Shown in pieces: positions 11,127 to 22,165 of a stretch of 64,000 bases of DNA. Position 1 is the first letter of the stretch, and every line of letters begins with the position of its first letter. The notes under the pieces were generated by a model that worked only from the letters and a program-made list of their open reading frames with translations, was not told the origin of the DNA and searched no databases. The stretch comes from Erythroxylum novogranatense (Eukaryota > Streptophyta > Magnoliopsida > Malpighiales > Erythroxylaceae). The stretch covers positions 56,025,783 through 56,089,782 of the forward strand of contig CM057228.1 of the NCBI GenBank assembly GCA_029891385.1. Reading direction: 5' to 3'. The translations under genes were made by a program, and so were the position numbers.

Positions 11127-12597
11127 CTAAGGAGGGGAAAGTAATGGGTTGAGCTACACAGCTCAGTGGCTAATATAGTTATAGCATCGACAATTAGCAC
11201 AAATCCCAGCATATGAATGTATATATATTATATCTATATACACACATCAGGTATCCACACACCAATCACTAATGTACGCATTCATTAAAATTAATGCAAG
11301 TTATAAATATGTCACAAAGCCTCCACAATGAACAATTCACATATGCAATGCGCATCACAATGGCTCGAGGGTTCCATGGAAACAAAAGGAAGAAACCGAA
11401 GTTTACATCCTGAACGAAATGAGTCCATTCGGAGCTCATAGGCCACAAGCGGACAGCCGGGAGAAGGCTCTTGTCGGCGTGCACGTGATTTAACTAAATG
11501 GTTCCACTCTCGCCCAAACAAAAGCATAGATTCATGCTCAAAATCATTTTATCAATGACATGCTTTCATGTTTCTCATTTATTCAAAATGCCGTGACCGA
11601 AGTCGAGGCATGACATGTTCAAAAATCATGATCTCATGCTTCTCATATGAAATCAAAAGTCATTTATTTATCACAATTAAACATGCATAACATATAACAT
11701 ATATTCATACATAGGCAAGAAATTGCCTAATCACACAATAACTATAAATATATTACCCACCTCTAATCGCTCGAGAATCCAATTCACGGATGTCCTTTTT
11801 CTTGTGATAAAATCGGGTCAGCTTGGTTTCCTAAATCAACCAAGTTGCCATTCAATTAATATCCATAGCAATATCCAAAGATTAGAAAGTCAAATAAAAC
11901 ATTAAAATCCATAATCGATCTTCTCCTAAAATTTCAACCCTTCAAGGCTAATTCAACTTCCTTGTCATACTTCTTATAGTCCTTATTCTAGATCACAACG
12001 ACTCCAAAATCATTTCAATAGGCATCCCTATCAAAAGATATGCCTAAAATACCAAAATCTCATTTTGAAAAAAATAGGGGCTCGCCATGCCGTGTGACAA
12101 CCCGCGTCATGGCGACCACAATCAGATACCGCAACAGGCACCTACTACTGAAGTCGCGCGAACACAGTTCGCACGTCGCGACGAAGGCGAATCTCTCGTC
12201 ATGGCGAATAAATATCACACGTCGCGACGACTCCGCGATCCACGCGTCATGACGAATAATCGTAAAATTATTTACACGTCGCGCGTGGCTCCCTTCCTCA
12301 CACGTCATGGGCGCTTATTCATACGCACGTCGCGACGTCTGCGCGAAAAACCGAACCCCGAACTCCAATTTCGCATTTCCCAACTTCCAATCTGCTCCAA
12401 ACTCAAATGCAACATATTTAAGGCATAGATCAAGACTTATACTACCATTCTAACTCATTCTAAGCTTGATTCATCCTAAAATCATCAATCTAAGGATTTT
12501 CCCAATTTTCATCTAAAACCCTAAATCATCTATTCCTCTCAATCCCAACTATCTCAACGTTTAATCCAAACGAAAACATGATAGGAAGGTCGTAAAC
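11127..12597 (-). other. Candidate LTR intron, R2
   Basis: The donor is weak (GAA|GTTTACG), but the surrounding bases align with the R1 donor region (AATC-AGAG ... CTATCTTCC). The acceptor is CCCCTCCTTAG|GTGCAG after the stem GAGCT-gtgt-AGCTC. Length about 1471. Confidence 0.3.
12086..12350 (-). repeat. GC-rich palindromic island, R2 LTR
   Basis: In an AT-rich LTR this block is dense in cgtcgcgacg (a perfect 10-base palindrome), cacgtcgcgacg and cgtcatggcga words at irregular 25-35 base spacing. It lies inside the candidate intron. Confidence 0.75.
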
Positions 12598-12972
12598 TTC
12601 TCGATTGAAGCCCTAAATCCGTCGAAATCGATCGAAATAGAAATTCTCTTCTTCCTCTCTCGACGGCTACAACCTCTTCTTTTCTTTCTTTCTCTTTTCT
12701 CTTCTTCTATTCTTTTCCTTTTATATCTAGGTCTTATCAAAACCTAGGGATGGTCAAAGACCAACTTACCCCTCTTACAAATCTAAGCCCAATCTCATTT
12801 AAGTAAACTCTCCAAAATACCCTTACACATATTTATCCTTTAATTCCTTATTAAACCATAATTAAACCTTAATTTCATATTAATATCTCCAATTAACTCG
12901 AATTAAAGCATAATCACATAATTACCACAAATCATGCTTAATAACATCATAGAAACAATTCGGGGCCTAACA

Positions 12973-13550
12973 CAAAGTACGAGGCGGTGTACCTTTCTTA
13001 AAGGATTTCTATGCTAAATTTGGTGACTTCGTCGCAACGAAGCAAGACTTTTGCTGCGGCGAACTATATAAGAGGATAATTCACCGCGGCCAAGCCCCAA
13101 CGCTAACATTGAAATTTCTCATTGGTTAAGTGGCTTCAACGTGTCTCTCGCATAATCTGCCCCCAATTGCCCTAAATGGGTACCTCGGGATTGGGAACGA
13201 GACCCAGGTACCACCATGTTTGGTATTAGAGCTTAGGCTTTAAAGAGTCCTAGGTTTAGAGTACGTTAGGCTATCCATTATTATGATGTGTGACTAACTG
13301 TTTGAATTGTTGAATATATGTAGGAAATAAGATTTAAAAAGAAAGTAAGCTCAAAGATAATGTCTCATTGAAGGAGTAAAATGCCATCTTGTAAAAGAAC
13401 ATAAGGAGTTTTGCAAGGATCTGTTGCACCTAATTCCTCACCATTAAAGGAAGGTACTGATGAGTATAGAATCTCAGTAATTGCAACTGCATGAGTCACA
13501 TGTATGAACTTTCATTAAGAGTTTGGACTACTAGAAATAATGAGAAGAAT
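12973..13550 (+). mobile_element. R3: Tekay-like remnant (LTR end, PBS, gag start)
   Basis: About 245 bases of an LTR 3' end with gcggcgaa/accgcggcc words are followed by a PBS-like tggtattagagc (13221-13232). A leader similar to R1 follows, then a gag start at 13381 (atgccatcttgtaaaagaac) aligning with the R1 and R2 gag starts. A stop occurs within eight codons. Homology fades near 13550. R2 appears inserted into its LTR. Confidence 0.6.
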
Positions 13551-13559
13551 GGTGTTTTG

Positions 13560-13660
13560 TCAGAGTGTAAGATAAGGAAAGTTATGGATATTTAGAAATA
13601 AGAAATATTATGTAGTGCGATATGTAGGTATAATTTCTATGAAACATTCGGGGTCCAACA
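13560..13660 (-). repeat. LTR-end fragment
   Basis: cattcggggtccaaca at 13645-13660 is, on the minus strand, an LTR start (TGTTGGACCCCGAATG) much like those of R2, S2 and S3, and the adjoining GTTTCATAG resembles the R2 start. Only about 100 bases seem to remain, immediately before CACTA sequence. Confidence 0.4.
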
Positions 13661-13701
13661 GATGAAGTAATACAAGCATTAGTCAAAACTTTGGTTGACA
13701 A

Positions 13702-15735
13702 AAACGAAGCATATTTCGGGATTTTTCATATTGGAAAACGAATTTGATACATCATAATCTAGATGTGATGCACATTGAGAAAAACATTTTAGACAACTTG
13801 TTCAATACCATTATGAACATTGAAGGGAGGACAAAAGACAATGCAAAATCTAGAGCTGATTTGCACCTTTTTTGTAGAAGAAATGAGTTACATAAAGATC
13901 TTCGCACTGGTAAATATCCAAAAGCATGTTACACTTCGGACAAGAAACAAAAGGAGCTTTTGTGTGAATGGTTGAAAAGTCTAAAGTTTCCTAATTGTTA
14001 TGTTTCAAACTTGGCTAGGTGTAGATCTCAGGAGGTACAAATTATTTGGGATGAAAAGTTATGATTGTCATGTATTTATGCAAAGGCTAATCCCAATTGC
14101 ATTTCGGGAGTTGCTATCTTCTAAGGTATAGGAAGCTATAACAGAGTTAAGCTTGTTTTTTAAAAGCTTAACATTAACTAAAATCAAATTGGATGAAATG
14201 GAAAAACTATAAAATGAAATTCCAATTATTTTATGCAAGATAGAAGGGATTTTTCCTCCAAACTTCTTTGACTGTATGGAGCATCTACCTGTGCATTTAG
14301 CACATGGGGCAAAACTAGCTAGTCCAGTTCAATATCGATGGATGTATCCATTTGAGAGGTAACTCGACAAATATTATTGCAATAACCATTTTTACATGCT
14401 TTATCTACTAAATTGTAATAACCATTTTCTTTAATATAGGTATTTGCATCACTTAAAAAAATGTTAAAAATAAAGCCAGAGTTGAAGGCTCTATATGTAA
14501 TGCTTATTTAGTGAAGGAAGCTAGTACGTTTTGTGGATATTATTTTGAACCGCATGTCCACACAAGAGCAAGAAAAGTTCCTCGTAATGATGATAGGGGA
14601 GGAACGAATGGTGCTGATGGAAACTTGTCCATTTTTACATATTCTGGATGATCATATGGACGTGCGATAAGAAGAATGTTAACAGAGGAAGAAATTGAGG
14701 CTGCACATGGTTACATTTTATTGAATTGTGAAAAGGTTCTTCCTTTCGTTCAGGAAGTTCAACATGATTATTTCTTCATTTAAAATTGTGTGTTGTTCAT
14801 TATTAAAAATTGTCATTATGTATTTAGATTATACGAGACATTGTTACGTAAGATAATGTCGGGCATCACACAGGATGATATAAATAAAGAAGTTGGAAAA
14901 CACTTTCCTCGATGGTTCGAGAGATTTGTAAGTTTTGACTTACAAATATTCTTAATTATAGTTCAAAACCATATTTAAGTGTTCTCATGGCATTATACTC
15001 TTTGCTATGATAAATCAATTTCTGTAGGCCTTATAAAATCAAATAAAGAACAAGTTCATTTGTGATCTTGCGAAGGGACCTCTGCAAATTATTAAATCGT
15101 GTTCGGTGTATTTCTTGAATGAATACAAATACCATACACAATCTCATAGATATAGCATGTCAACAATAAATAGTGGTGTTTCGATACATGGAGAATTGAT
15201 GGATTACTATGGTAAAATTATTAAAATACTAGAAATTGAGTACCCTGCTTTACAAGTGAAGCAATGTGTGATATTTAAATGTGACTGGTATGACCCAACA
15301 CCAAATGTTGGAACACAAGTGCATAGCTGATACAATATAGTTGAAAACAACTATCGAAGAATGAGACAATTTGAACCTTTCGTCTTGGCTATACAAGTGA
15401 AACAGGTTTGTTATGTCCCTTTTTCAAGCTTACAACGAGATAAGACAGATTGGTTGGTGGTTTGCAAAGTAAAACCCAGAGGTGTTTTTGAATCATATGG
15501 AAAGGGAGAGCATAGTCCTAAAAGTGAGTCGTTTCAGGAAGATGTCACTTTTATCAATGCATGTGTCACGTATGAAGATAATGAACCTGTGAACAATCCA
15601 TCTAAAGAATATGTCGATATTTCTTTTGGAGAGGATGACGAGGGTCAGAGATCTGAAGAGGAGCTGGAGTTTGATTCTTATTCTTTCGATGAAGAAGATG
15701 ATTGTAATTTACAATTAAGTTTTGATATAGATTAA
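13702..15735 (+). pseudogene. TNP2-type CACTA transposase (partial, broken)
   Basis: TNP2 binds the element ends and cuts and joins DNA in the nucleus. Visible blocks in order: SIFRDFSYWKTN then HNLDVMHIEKN (13708-13780, transposase domain); a DUF4218-like block with PVQYRWMYPFER (14320-14358) continuing after a probable intron; ARKVPRNDD-type text near 14560-14600; EYKYHTQSHRYSMSTINSGV (15118-15180); and a DUF4216-like block DWYDPTPNVGTQVHS, then, after a stop, VVCKVKPRGVFESYGKG (15445-15510). It ends in an acidic tail at 15735. At least three in-frame stops or shifts are present and the N-terminal half is missing. Known TNP2 proteins are much longer (>1000 aa). Confidence 0.88.
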
Positions 15736-16312
15736 TTTGTGTTTGTAATTGAATATTTTAATTAAAAAACAACATTATTTGCATTTCAAAATATTATGTA
15801 AAGTCTTTCATTGAAATTCTTATTCAAGGAATGTCGACATGGCAATAAGTTCCGGATGGTAGTAATTCTTTCCGTTGGGAGGAATGTGACAAAATTGTCC
15901 CAACCTAAGGAATTAAAACTGTAGGAAATATCACTGCATCATACACTAAGAATCGTTTGCCTTCCATGGCAGATCTGTTACTTGAAGGTGTTTAGTATGA
16001 TCTACATAATGTCTCTTTCCTTATTATGTACATCTCATTTCCTTTGTTGAAGTTATTATACATATTCTCATTTGATTGTCTATCCTACATGTTTAAGCTT
16101 TCTTTAAACTCGAAAAGGACATGTATACCGATAGAGGTGAGAGCGATGTCACAACGACCTATAAAGGATTAGGGAGATCGGTTCTTGTCCAAAATTCATC
16201 AATTCCTTAAACCTCATATGGAAAATCACGTATGCATTAATATCCAGTTTTTGTTGGTTTAACGGTTTTCTAATATCACAGTTTCAGAACTTCTTAACTG
16301 ATTATGTTTTAG
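15736..16312 (+). other. Inter-gene CACTA segment
   Basis: AT-rich. Short codable pieces (for example a run reading DRFLSKIHQFLKPHMENHV near 16169-16226) may be an exon upstream of 16313, ending at a possible donor. No family recognised. Confidence 0.3.
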
Positions 16313-16575
16313 GTAAATATGTTCCCATTATTAGTTCATCTAGAGAATTAGTCTTTCATACTAAGAGCAGCAACTCATTTACTATTTCTTCTACAAGTAT
16401 AGCTATAGTTTCAAAGCTATTGCAAGAAGGTATTCAAAAGCCTACACCTGGTGGAAGAAGTATCACTGTTTCTATTGGTGCGTTTGAACATGCCAGGACC
16501 CTTCTTGAGAATCTAGACATTGGGGACTCATTTACCTTTACTGACTCCCATGTCATGTGGAATCAAATAAATTAA
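16313..16575 (+). pseudogene. Unassigned exon-like ORF inside CACTA
   Basis: After a plausible acceptor (gattatgttttag) about 84 codons are open to a TAA. They read YVPIISSSRELVFHTKSS and later QKPTPGGRSITVSIGAFEHA and LENLDIGDSFTFTDSHVMW. Composition looks protein-coding and is unlike the flanking AT-rich DNA. I do not recognise the family. It could be an extra element-encoded protein or a captured host exon. Marked as a pseudogene because no complete start-to-stop gene is evident. Confidence 0.45.
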
Positions 16576-16825
16576 TTATATCATTGTGATTTTTTGAGGC
16601 AATACATTATTACACTAAGTTTTCAAGTTGATTTATTGTTGTATCTGTAAGACTTTGTTAAATAATGCATAATTTTATCATTGTTAAAGTTGATTTATTA
16701 TTGTTAACAATTTGTTAACCTTCAACTCCATTGCCTTATTTTCTTCTCCATATATTATGTAAAATATTGATTTCAAAGTATTATATTTGTAGAGAATTCG
16801 AAAAAATTGAATTTCAGGTAAACAA

Positions 16826-18760
16826 ATGGGACCAAAAAGACAACATGAGGTTATGTGACTGAGGTTTAGAGCCATGCTCGGAGCAACTTACTATAAAGGT
16901 GGTTAGTCATAGTCTGCAACTCGCACTGACTCACCTCCTCCGCCTCCAGGGCTGACAGTTACAGATGAGGCATCACCTACTGCTCCTCATGCTACACCAT
17001 CCCCTTCCCCAACTTATATATCATCCAATACCTGTTTATCGGATAGAGGAGATGTCCGCTAACCTGCAGCTGAGAGACCTGTGGAAGAGAGTTTATAACA
17101 ATTGTCAATGAATAGTAAGTGAAATCACATTACTCACTATTTGGTTTTTATTAAGTCTTAGGTTTATCAGTTTTTTCATAGTATAACATAATTTGTTATA
17201 TTAGGTTAGTTCCGTCTTGACCGAGTTCTATAAATATGACTTCCACATTTAAGCAAATGGGTTATGTGTGGAAGAATATATCTGAGGCCACAAAGTAATT
17301 TTATTTTCAGGAGTTTGAGGTACAAAAAATATTTATTTTCTTGTTATATTGATTTATATACAGAAATTACATAAATATTATTACATTATATAATTTTTTC
17401 CTTCTTATTTCAGAAAGAATTTTACTGGGATTCTTGTTTTGACACCAGCATGTATAAAGTATGGGAAAAGAAAGCTCGTACACGTTATCGTGACTTAATG
17501 CAATACACAAAGTTGGTGCACGATCGCGTTATATTTCGGAGGAAATTTGGAGTCATTGAACCGAGTATTGGACATCACTTACGGCAATGTCCATCTCAGA
17601 GCATAACTCCGCCAACAGACGTGAAGGCCTAATAGGAGAGAGTCTTCCTGTACATACATGAGGATCAATTACCCACAACGAGCATGCATATAGAATTGTA
17701 AGTATCTAAACTTGACACTTATTTTGTATATATTTTGCTTTGCTGTATAGTACATAATGATTATGGTATAAATGTATAATGTCATATATGGTTGTGTTCA
17801 ACAGGGGGCAAATATCATTAAAATAGAGGAAACTCTGCCAAAATTTTTATAAATTGTAGTTCACATCTGACAATTTAGGTTATACATGTAAGAAAAGTCA
17901 TTGGGCATCAAGCCCACACCTATCTAGCTATTTTTGCACACCCATACGAAGAAACATGATGGTGTGACATTCATCAACACCCGATGTAGAGAGCTGAATG
18001 TATGTGAAATTAATACATTTTTATAATTTCTTAATAATAATCCCTTACTAATATAAACATTGCTTCCTAATAGGACCAAATACAACAAACCATTCAATGA
18101 CAGTCTCAGGAGGAACAACCTGTAGATGAGACTCAGAAGTATCTTGATGTTGTGGGTGGTAGGGACCGTCATGCAAGGATATTCAGGCTAGGTTCATATG
18201 CGAACACATGTTATTCGCGCTCTTCTTTGTCCAGTACAGCAGCATCTGCTAGGCCAACGCACAGTAATGAAGTAACCGGGCTTCGGGCTACAATGGACAC
18301 ATTGAAGGAGCAGATAGATCACATAAAAAGGCTAACGTAAATGAACGGATGGAGCATATGGAGCAGATAACTAAGATGAGAGAGGAGATAGAGCAGGTGG
18401 CAAAGATGAGAGAGGAAATGGAGCAAGTGGCAAAGATGCAAGAGTAGATGGAGCAGATGGCTAAAATGAGAGAGCAGATGGAGCAGATAGCTAAGATGAG
18501 AGAACAGATGGAGCAGATGGCTAAGATGAGAGAGCAGATGGAGCAGATGGCTAAAATGAGAGAGCAGATGGAGCAGACAGCTAAAATGAGAGAGCAGATA
18601 GAGCAGATGGCTAAGATGAAAGCGGAGATGGAGTGAATGACTAAGATGAGAGCAGATGGAGCAGATGGCTAAGATGAGAGAGTAGATGGAGCAGATGGCT
18701 CAGCTTAGACAGGAGATGGAACAATTGAAGGGGAGGCTTAGCAGTTCAGAGCACCCATGA
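16826..18760 (+). pseudogene. TNPA-like second CACTA gene
   Basis: The probable start is MGPKRQHE at 16826. A Pro/Ser/Thr-rich stretch (about 16930-17040) follows, then MYKVWEKKARTRYRDLMQY (17450-17510) and KFGVIEPSIGHHLRQCP, a Transposase_24-like segment. GGRDRHARIFRLGSYANTCY occurs at 18154-18213. A coiled-coil decapeptide array ends the protein. In En/Spm the TNPA-like protein binds subterminal repeats and assists TNP2. Introns are likely at 17100-17400 and 17630-18070. Stops at about 16853, 17630 and in the array show it is not intact as one frame. Confidence 0.65.
18358..18715 (+). repeat. 30-bp tandem array coding MEQMAKMREQ
   Basis: About twelve units of 30 bases in step, each coding ten residues of the form MEQMAKMREQ. 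It is predicted to be a long alpha-helical coiled coil and oligomerisation tail of the TNPA-like protein. Unit 3 (cag to tag, 18445), unit 10 (tga, plus a two-base deletion) and unit 11 (tag) carry stops. Central units are the most alike, suggesting recent unequal exchange. Confidence 0.85.
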
Positions 18761-19009
18761 TCACCACGACATTAGCTTGTCCTTGTCATTTGCTTTCGAT
18801 TACAAACATAAGTTATGTACATTGTAATGTTTTTATTATCAACTAAAAAAAATTTAACATTATATTATCAATTAATTTTCTGATTAATCAAATTATATAT
18901 ATATATATACAAATTAATTTATTATGCACACATAATTGGTAACTCTTAACATTATGCATTTATCACAACATCATGAAACTGGAATTTATTAAAAAATTTC
19001 TTACCTCCT

Positions 19010-19395
19010 ATTACCGATGGAATATAAAATATAGTCAAAAATCTGAAATTTTTTACTGACGGAAATATTACCACCGTCGGTAAGTTAGATAACGTTTCTT
19101 GTTCACTACCTTCGGTTTATCGACGGAATCTCATCTGTTGCTAAATGTTACCGACAGAACTTCCCTTTACTTTTTTCCGTCCGTAATATTTACTGACGTA
19201 ATATCAACCGTTGGTAATATATTTTGGGTCGTTCGTAAATTACCGACGGAATATCACCGTCGGTAACTTCAATTATGATCCTTTTATTGACGATTTTGTC
19301 CGTCTTCGATTTTTGTCAGTAATTTATTTTACAGACAGAAGTTGACCATTTACCGACGATATCGTCCGTCGGTAAATAACTGATTTCTTATAGTG
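19010..19395 (+). repeat. CACTA 3' subterminal repeats and terminal inverted repeat
   Basis: About ten copies, in both orientations, of a taccgacgga / tccgtcggta word lie within 370 bases. The end is ctgatttcttatagtg, i.e. CACTATAAGAAATCAG on the other strand. These would be the TNPA-like binding sites and the transposase cut site. Confidence 0.88.
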
Positions 19396-19683
19396 GGCCT
19401 CAGACAGGGGATTTGGGTAAATACATACAGGAGAACGAATGAGGGAAGCTAATGCACTGAAAATGGGGCAGGAAAGGATTGAAGAACAAGATTGTTTGAT
19501 TGCGCAAGACCGAGATGCAAGTAAAAGAATTGGAAATTTAAGCAAACGATAAAAAAATTGGAAAGGGGAACGGAATACCCTTGTAGATTGGAAAAGATTA
19601 AACGGGGGAAGTAAAAACAACCAGAAGCTTAGAATTTGGAGACATTCAAAGATGGTGGTAGCCAATACTAGGTCAGGGTGTGG
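19396..19683 (-). repeat. Inverted duplication, left arm
   Basis: The reverse complement matches 23975-24230 over roughly 260 bases (for example ccaccatctttgaatgtctcc, and cattcgttct with gtatttacccaa). It is bounded on the left by the CACTA end and on the right by the S1 TSD. The right arm looks like the 5' end of a host transcription unit, so this is an antisense copy of it. Confidence 0.75.
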
Positions 19684-20238
19684 TGTAACATCCCATCTCC
19701 GATGGGAAGGGTATTTTAGTAAATTGGGACGGGTCAGGAGTATTAAAGTATATTTCGGCATGCACATACAGTATATAGCCTCTATGATAGATGGTCTGTT
19801 GCACTTGCACATGGTAAATATGCATTCATGACATTTTAAACTTAGGTTTCAAATTGTGATCTTTGTGAAATTTATGTGGAAGTTGTCTTGGGAAAATTAT
19901 TCGAGCGCCATTGTGTGTTTTACATTTTAGGGATTTATGGAATTTTTCGGAATTTTTCGAGGTCTTGGTCCGGACGGAAAAATTCCAACCGACCGACTAA
20001 GTGAGCTTTTTGAAATTTAAAAGACTATTAAATGGCATTGGATTATGGAATAAATTATTGTGGGAATTATTTAGTGCCATGATTAGAGCTTAAATGGGAT
20101 TGTCATTTAATTAATTAAGATTAACTAGCTTTTGTCTTTTCTATGTTTTAAAAGCCAAGTGTCCATTGACATTTGATAACTTTGTCTCTTATGTTCTTCA
20201 CCTACGAGACTTGTCATGTTTGAAGTCAATAAATTAGT

Positions 20239-20246
20239 TATAAAAG
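20239..20246 (+). promoter_or_regulatory. TATA box, S1
   Basis: tataaaag in AT-rich context, 325 bases before the candidate donor. Equivalent words on the minus strand: R2 12726-12719, S2 29519-29513, S3 40952-40947, S4 40127-40121, R6 53714-53707. Confidence 0.5.
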
Positions 20247-21129
20247 ATCACTTTCTTGAGTCCCCTTTATCATTTACGGCTATCCTTCTTTATTGTATAA
20301 GTTATCTTCTTGAGAGTTGAGAAAGGGTTATTTTAAAGTGCAAACCTTCATCACCCGAAGATGCCTTGTTCTCCTCTTTCGAATTTTCCTTTTTCCTTTC
20401 CCATAAAAGAGTTGTCTCCATGGCTCCTTGCTTGCTCTTCTTCACACACAAACCAAGTTGAAACTTTGAGTTGATGAGAACTTTTGGATTGTTAGTGATA
20501 GTCGTGGGTGAAGTGAAGTTTTGGAGAGTTGTAAAGTGTTGGAGAATTGAAGAGTTTGCAATTTGATTTGGTAAGTCTTGATGGTTGTTTTTATGATTTT
20601 GTTAGTTAGATGCATTCATGGGGAGCAATTATACATGTAATTGATTATCATAGTAGTAGGTTTAATTGAATGATTTGGTTTGGTTTTGGATTGAGTGTGT
20701 AAGGTTAGATGCATGGAAAGTAATGAAAGTAAATTGTGTATATGCTGCCAAAGTTTGTTTAAGTATACAAATAAATGTTGTGATAAGTTTATGGCTGAAT
20801 TAGAGATTTAAGTGGATGTTTAGTGATGTGTTATTGATGTTAAAAGTGATAGGAGTTAGGTGAATGTTGAAAGCTGGAAAATGAATCTTTGACCTATTGT
20901 AATGTTTTGATAATAACTAATTGTGTAGGTGTGCAAATGAGGTGAGGTTTGGGCCTAATGAAACTTTGGGATGTTGGCTTCAATTTAGTGTGAAATAGGT
21001 GTTGTTGAATTGTAATGTTAGAGAGGCGAAATGTTGCATGGGAAGTTACTGTTTTATTGCCTATGAACAGTAACCGAAACCATAATCTATGAGTTTTACT
21101 GATTTTTATAAATTAATTGATATAGAATT

Positions 21130-21990
21130 AGGGCAATGGTCTTCATGAAAGTTGAAGCCTATTAAGTTATATTTCCATTTCCACTGATTTTGCAATTTTT
21201 CGATATGTATAGTAGGAGTTATGGACTGATAATTATTGACAGTTTTTATGAATTGAGTGAAACCTAGCTGGATTAGCGAATTTGGTGTACATTCTGTTTT
21301 TACGTAATTTTAGAAATTTTTGTGAACTGAACTGGTTTTAGGGATCTACTGAAGAGTTTTAGATGACACATTGATCTTGAAATTGGTATGTGGAATGTAA
21401 TTTTTGGAAATCAGATGTGGGAGATATGGAATTTCAAAATCTGAACTTGCATTGTGATGTTAAGTACTGATTAGATCAGTAACTTACATAACAGATTTGA
21501 AATTGTTACAAATCGAATTAGAGATTGAGTTCTTCATGAAACTTGAAGTTTGAGGAGTTATCTTTTCAGGGATATAAAGTTTGGATTTTTCTGACTTGTG
21601 TACAGGGAGTTATGCTTATTATAAGTTTACTGCTCAGATTGAATGGTTTCAGAGACAGTAACATTGAGTGAATTAATTGACTGGTTTAGCAATGGAATTT
21701 GATTTTGGGTTGGTTATGAAAGTTGTAGATGACATTATGAACTTATTGAGCATATTTATGTGGTAATTTTGGCTGAAGAATTTCAGAGTTGTGGAATTTG
21801 CAATGTACTGTTCTGTTTTTATGGGATTGGAGTAGGTAGTAGTTTTGAAGGATTTTGACACCCTTAGGGTGAAATAAATTGTTATGGTCTTCTTGAGAAG
21901 AGTAGAGGGTTTTATGATCTTTCCAACAAGATAAGATTTGTATTTTTCTGAATTGGGTGGTAAGAGATTTGAGTGTTGAAAATTTGGATT
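21130..21990 (+). repeat. ~180 bp diverged tandem units, S1
   Basis: About five degenerate units whose recurring words are 'cttcatgaaagttgaag / atgaaagttgtagatga' and '(g)gagttatg(g)', spaced roughly 175-200 bases. Comparable units occur in S3 (34440-35340), R7 (63530 on) and once in R1. Confidence 0.6.
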
Positions 21991-22014
21991 GAAATGAAGG
22001 AAAAAAAAGGAAAT

Positions 22015-22165
22015 GAGGCGAGGTGGAACCTCGCTTGATTCACTGAGGCTAGCCGTCGCCTCGGTGAGGCGAGCTCGATTAGGCGCCGTCGCTAGGCGAC
22101 GCGTCGCCTAGCGACGGAGCTGGGCGAGCCGGCCTCGCTGGCGCGAGATTTCTCGCCCCCGCGAG
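22015..22165 (+). repeat. GC-rich island with a perfect 32-bp palindrome
   Basis: Dense gaggcga/tcgcctc words. Positions 22086-22117 form a perfect palindrome whose half-site is ccgtcgctaggcgacg. A TA microsatellite (about 22170-22188) follows. Confidence 0.85.

Larger units (their letters stand above)
10296..12972 (-). mobile_element. R2: Tekay-type element, 5' end only
   Basis: Read on the minus strand from 12972 down: 5' LTR (12972-10745), PBS (10740-10729), leader, then gag start at 10580, running left until R1 interrupts it at 10295. The rest of R2 should lie left of the window. The LTR starts TGTTAGGCCCCGAATTG and ends GGGCCCAACA. The PBS is a full match to the initiator-Met site. The first five bases beyond its right end (caaag, 12973-12977) would be its TSD. 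Confidence 0.85.
10745..12972 (-). repeat. R2 5' LTR
   Basis: 2228 bp with TG...CA ends. On the minus strand it has a TATA word (ATATAAAA, 12726-12719), a purine-rich leader, a weak donor (GAA|GTTTACG at 12597), a GC-rich palindromic island (12350-12086), the degraded 'GGCATATCTTTTG...' block (about 12050-12000), a hairpin with CTCAACCC (about 11165-11135) and TTAG|GTG at 11127. Confidence 0.85.
13661..19395 (+). mobile_element. CACTA (En/Spm) DNA transposon, 5'-truncated
   Basis: Coding order is a TNP2-type transposase (13702-15735), an unassigned exon (16313-16575) and a TNPA-like gene with a decapeptide array (16826-18760). Subterminal TACCGACGG repeats follow (19010-19380), and the terminus ttcttatagtg is the reverse complement of CACTATAAGAA. 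No matching 5' terminus or subterminal repeats were found upstream, and TNP2 starts in mid-domain, so the left part is lost near 13660. The TSD cannot be checked. Confidence 0.88.

Noticed and set aside
12060..12428. Arg-rich frames across 12060-12428
   Set aside because: Produced by the palindromic island of R2; both strands and several frames are open there by composition.
13524..13540. gactactagaaat as a CACTA 5' terminus
   Set aside because: It resembles a common CACTA end but lacks the first C, does not match this element's 3' terminus (CACTATAAGAAATC), and has no TACCGACGG subterminal repeats after it.
18358..18715. 30-bp repeats as CRISPR or satellite
   Set aside because: They keep a reading frame and code a coiled coil in a transposon gene.
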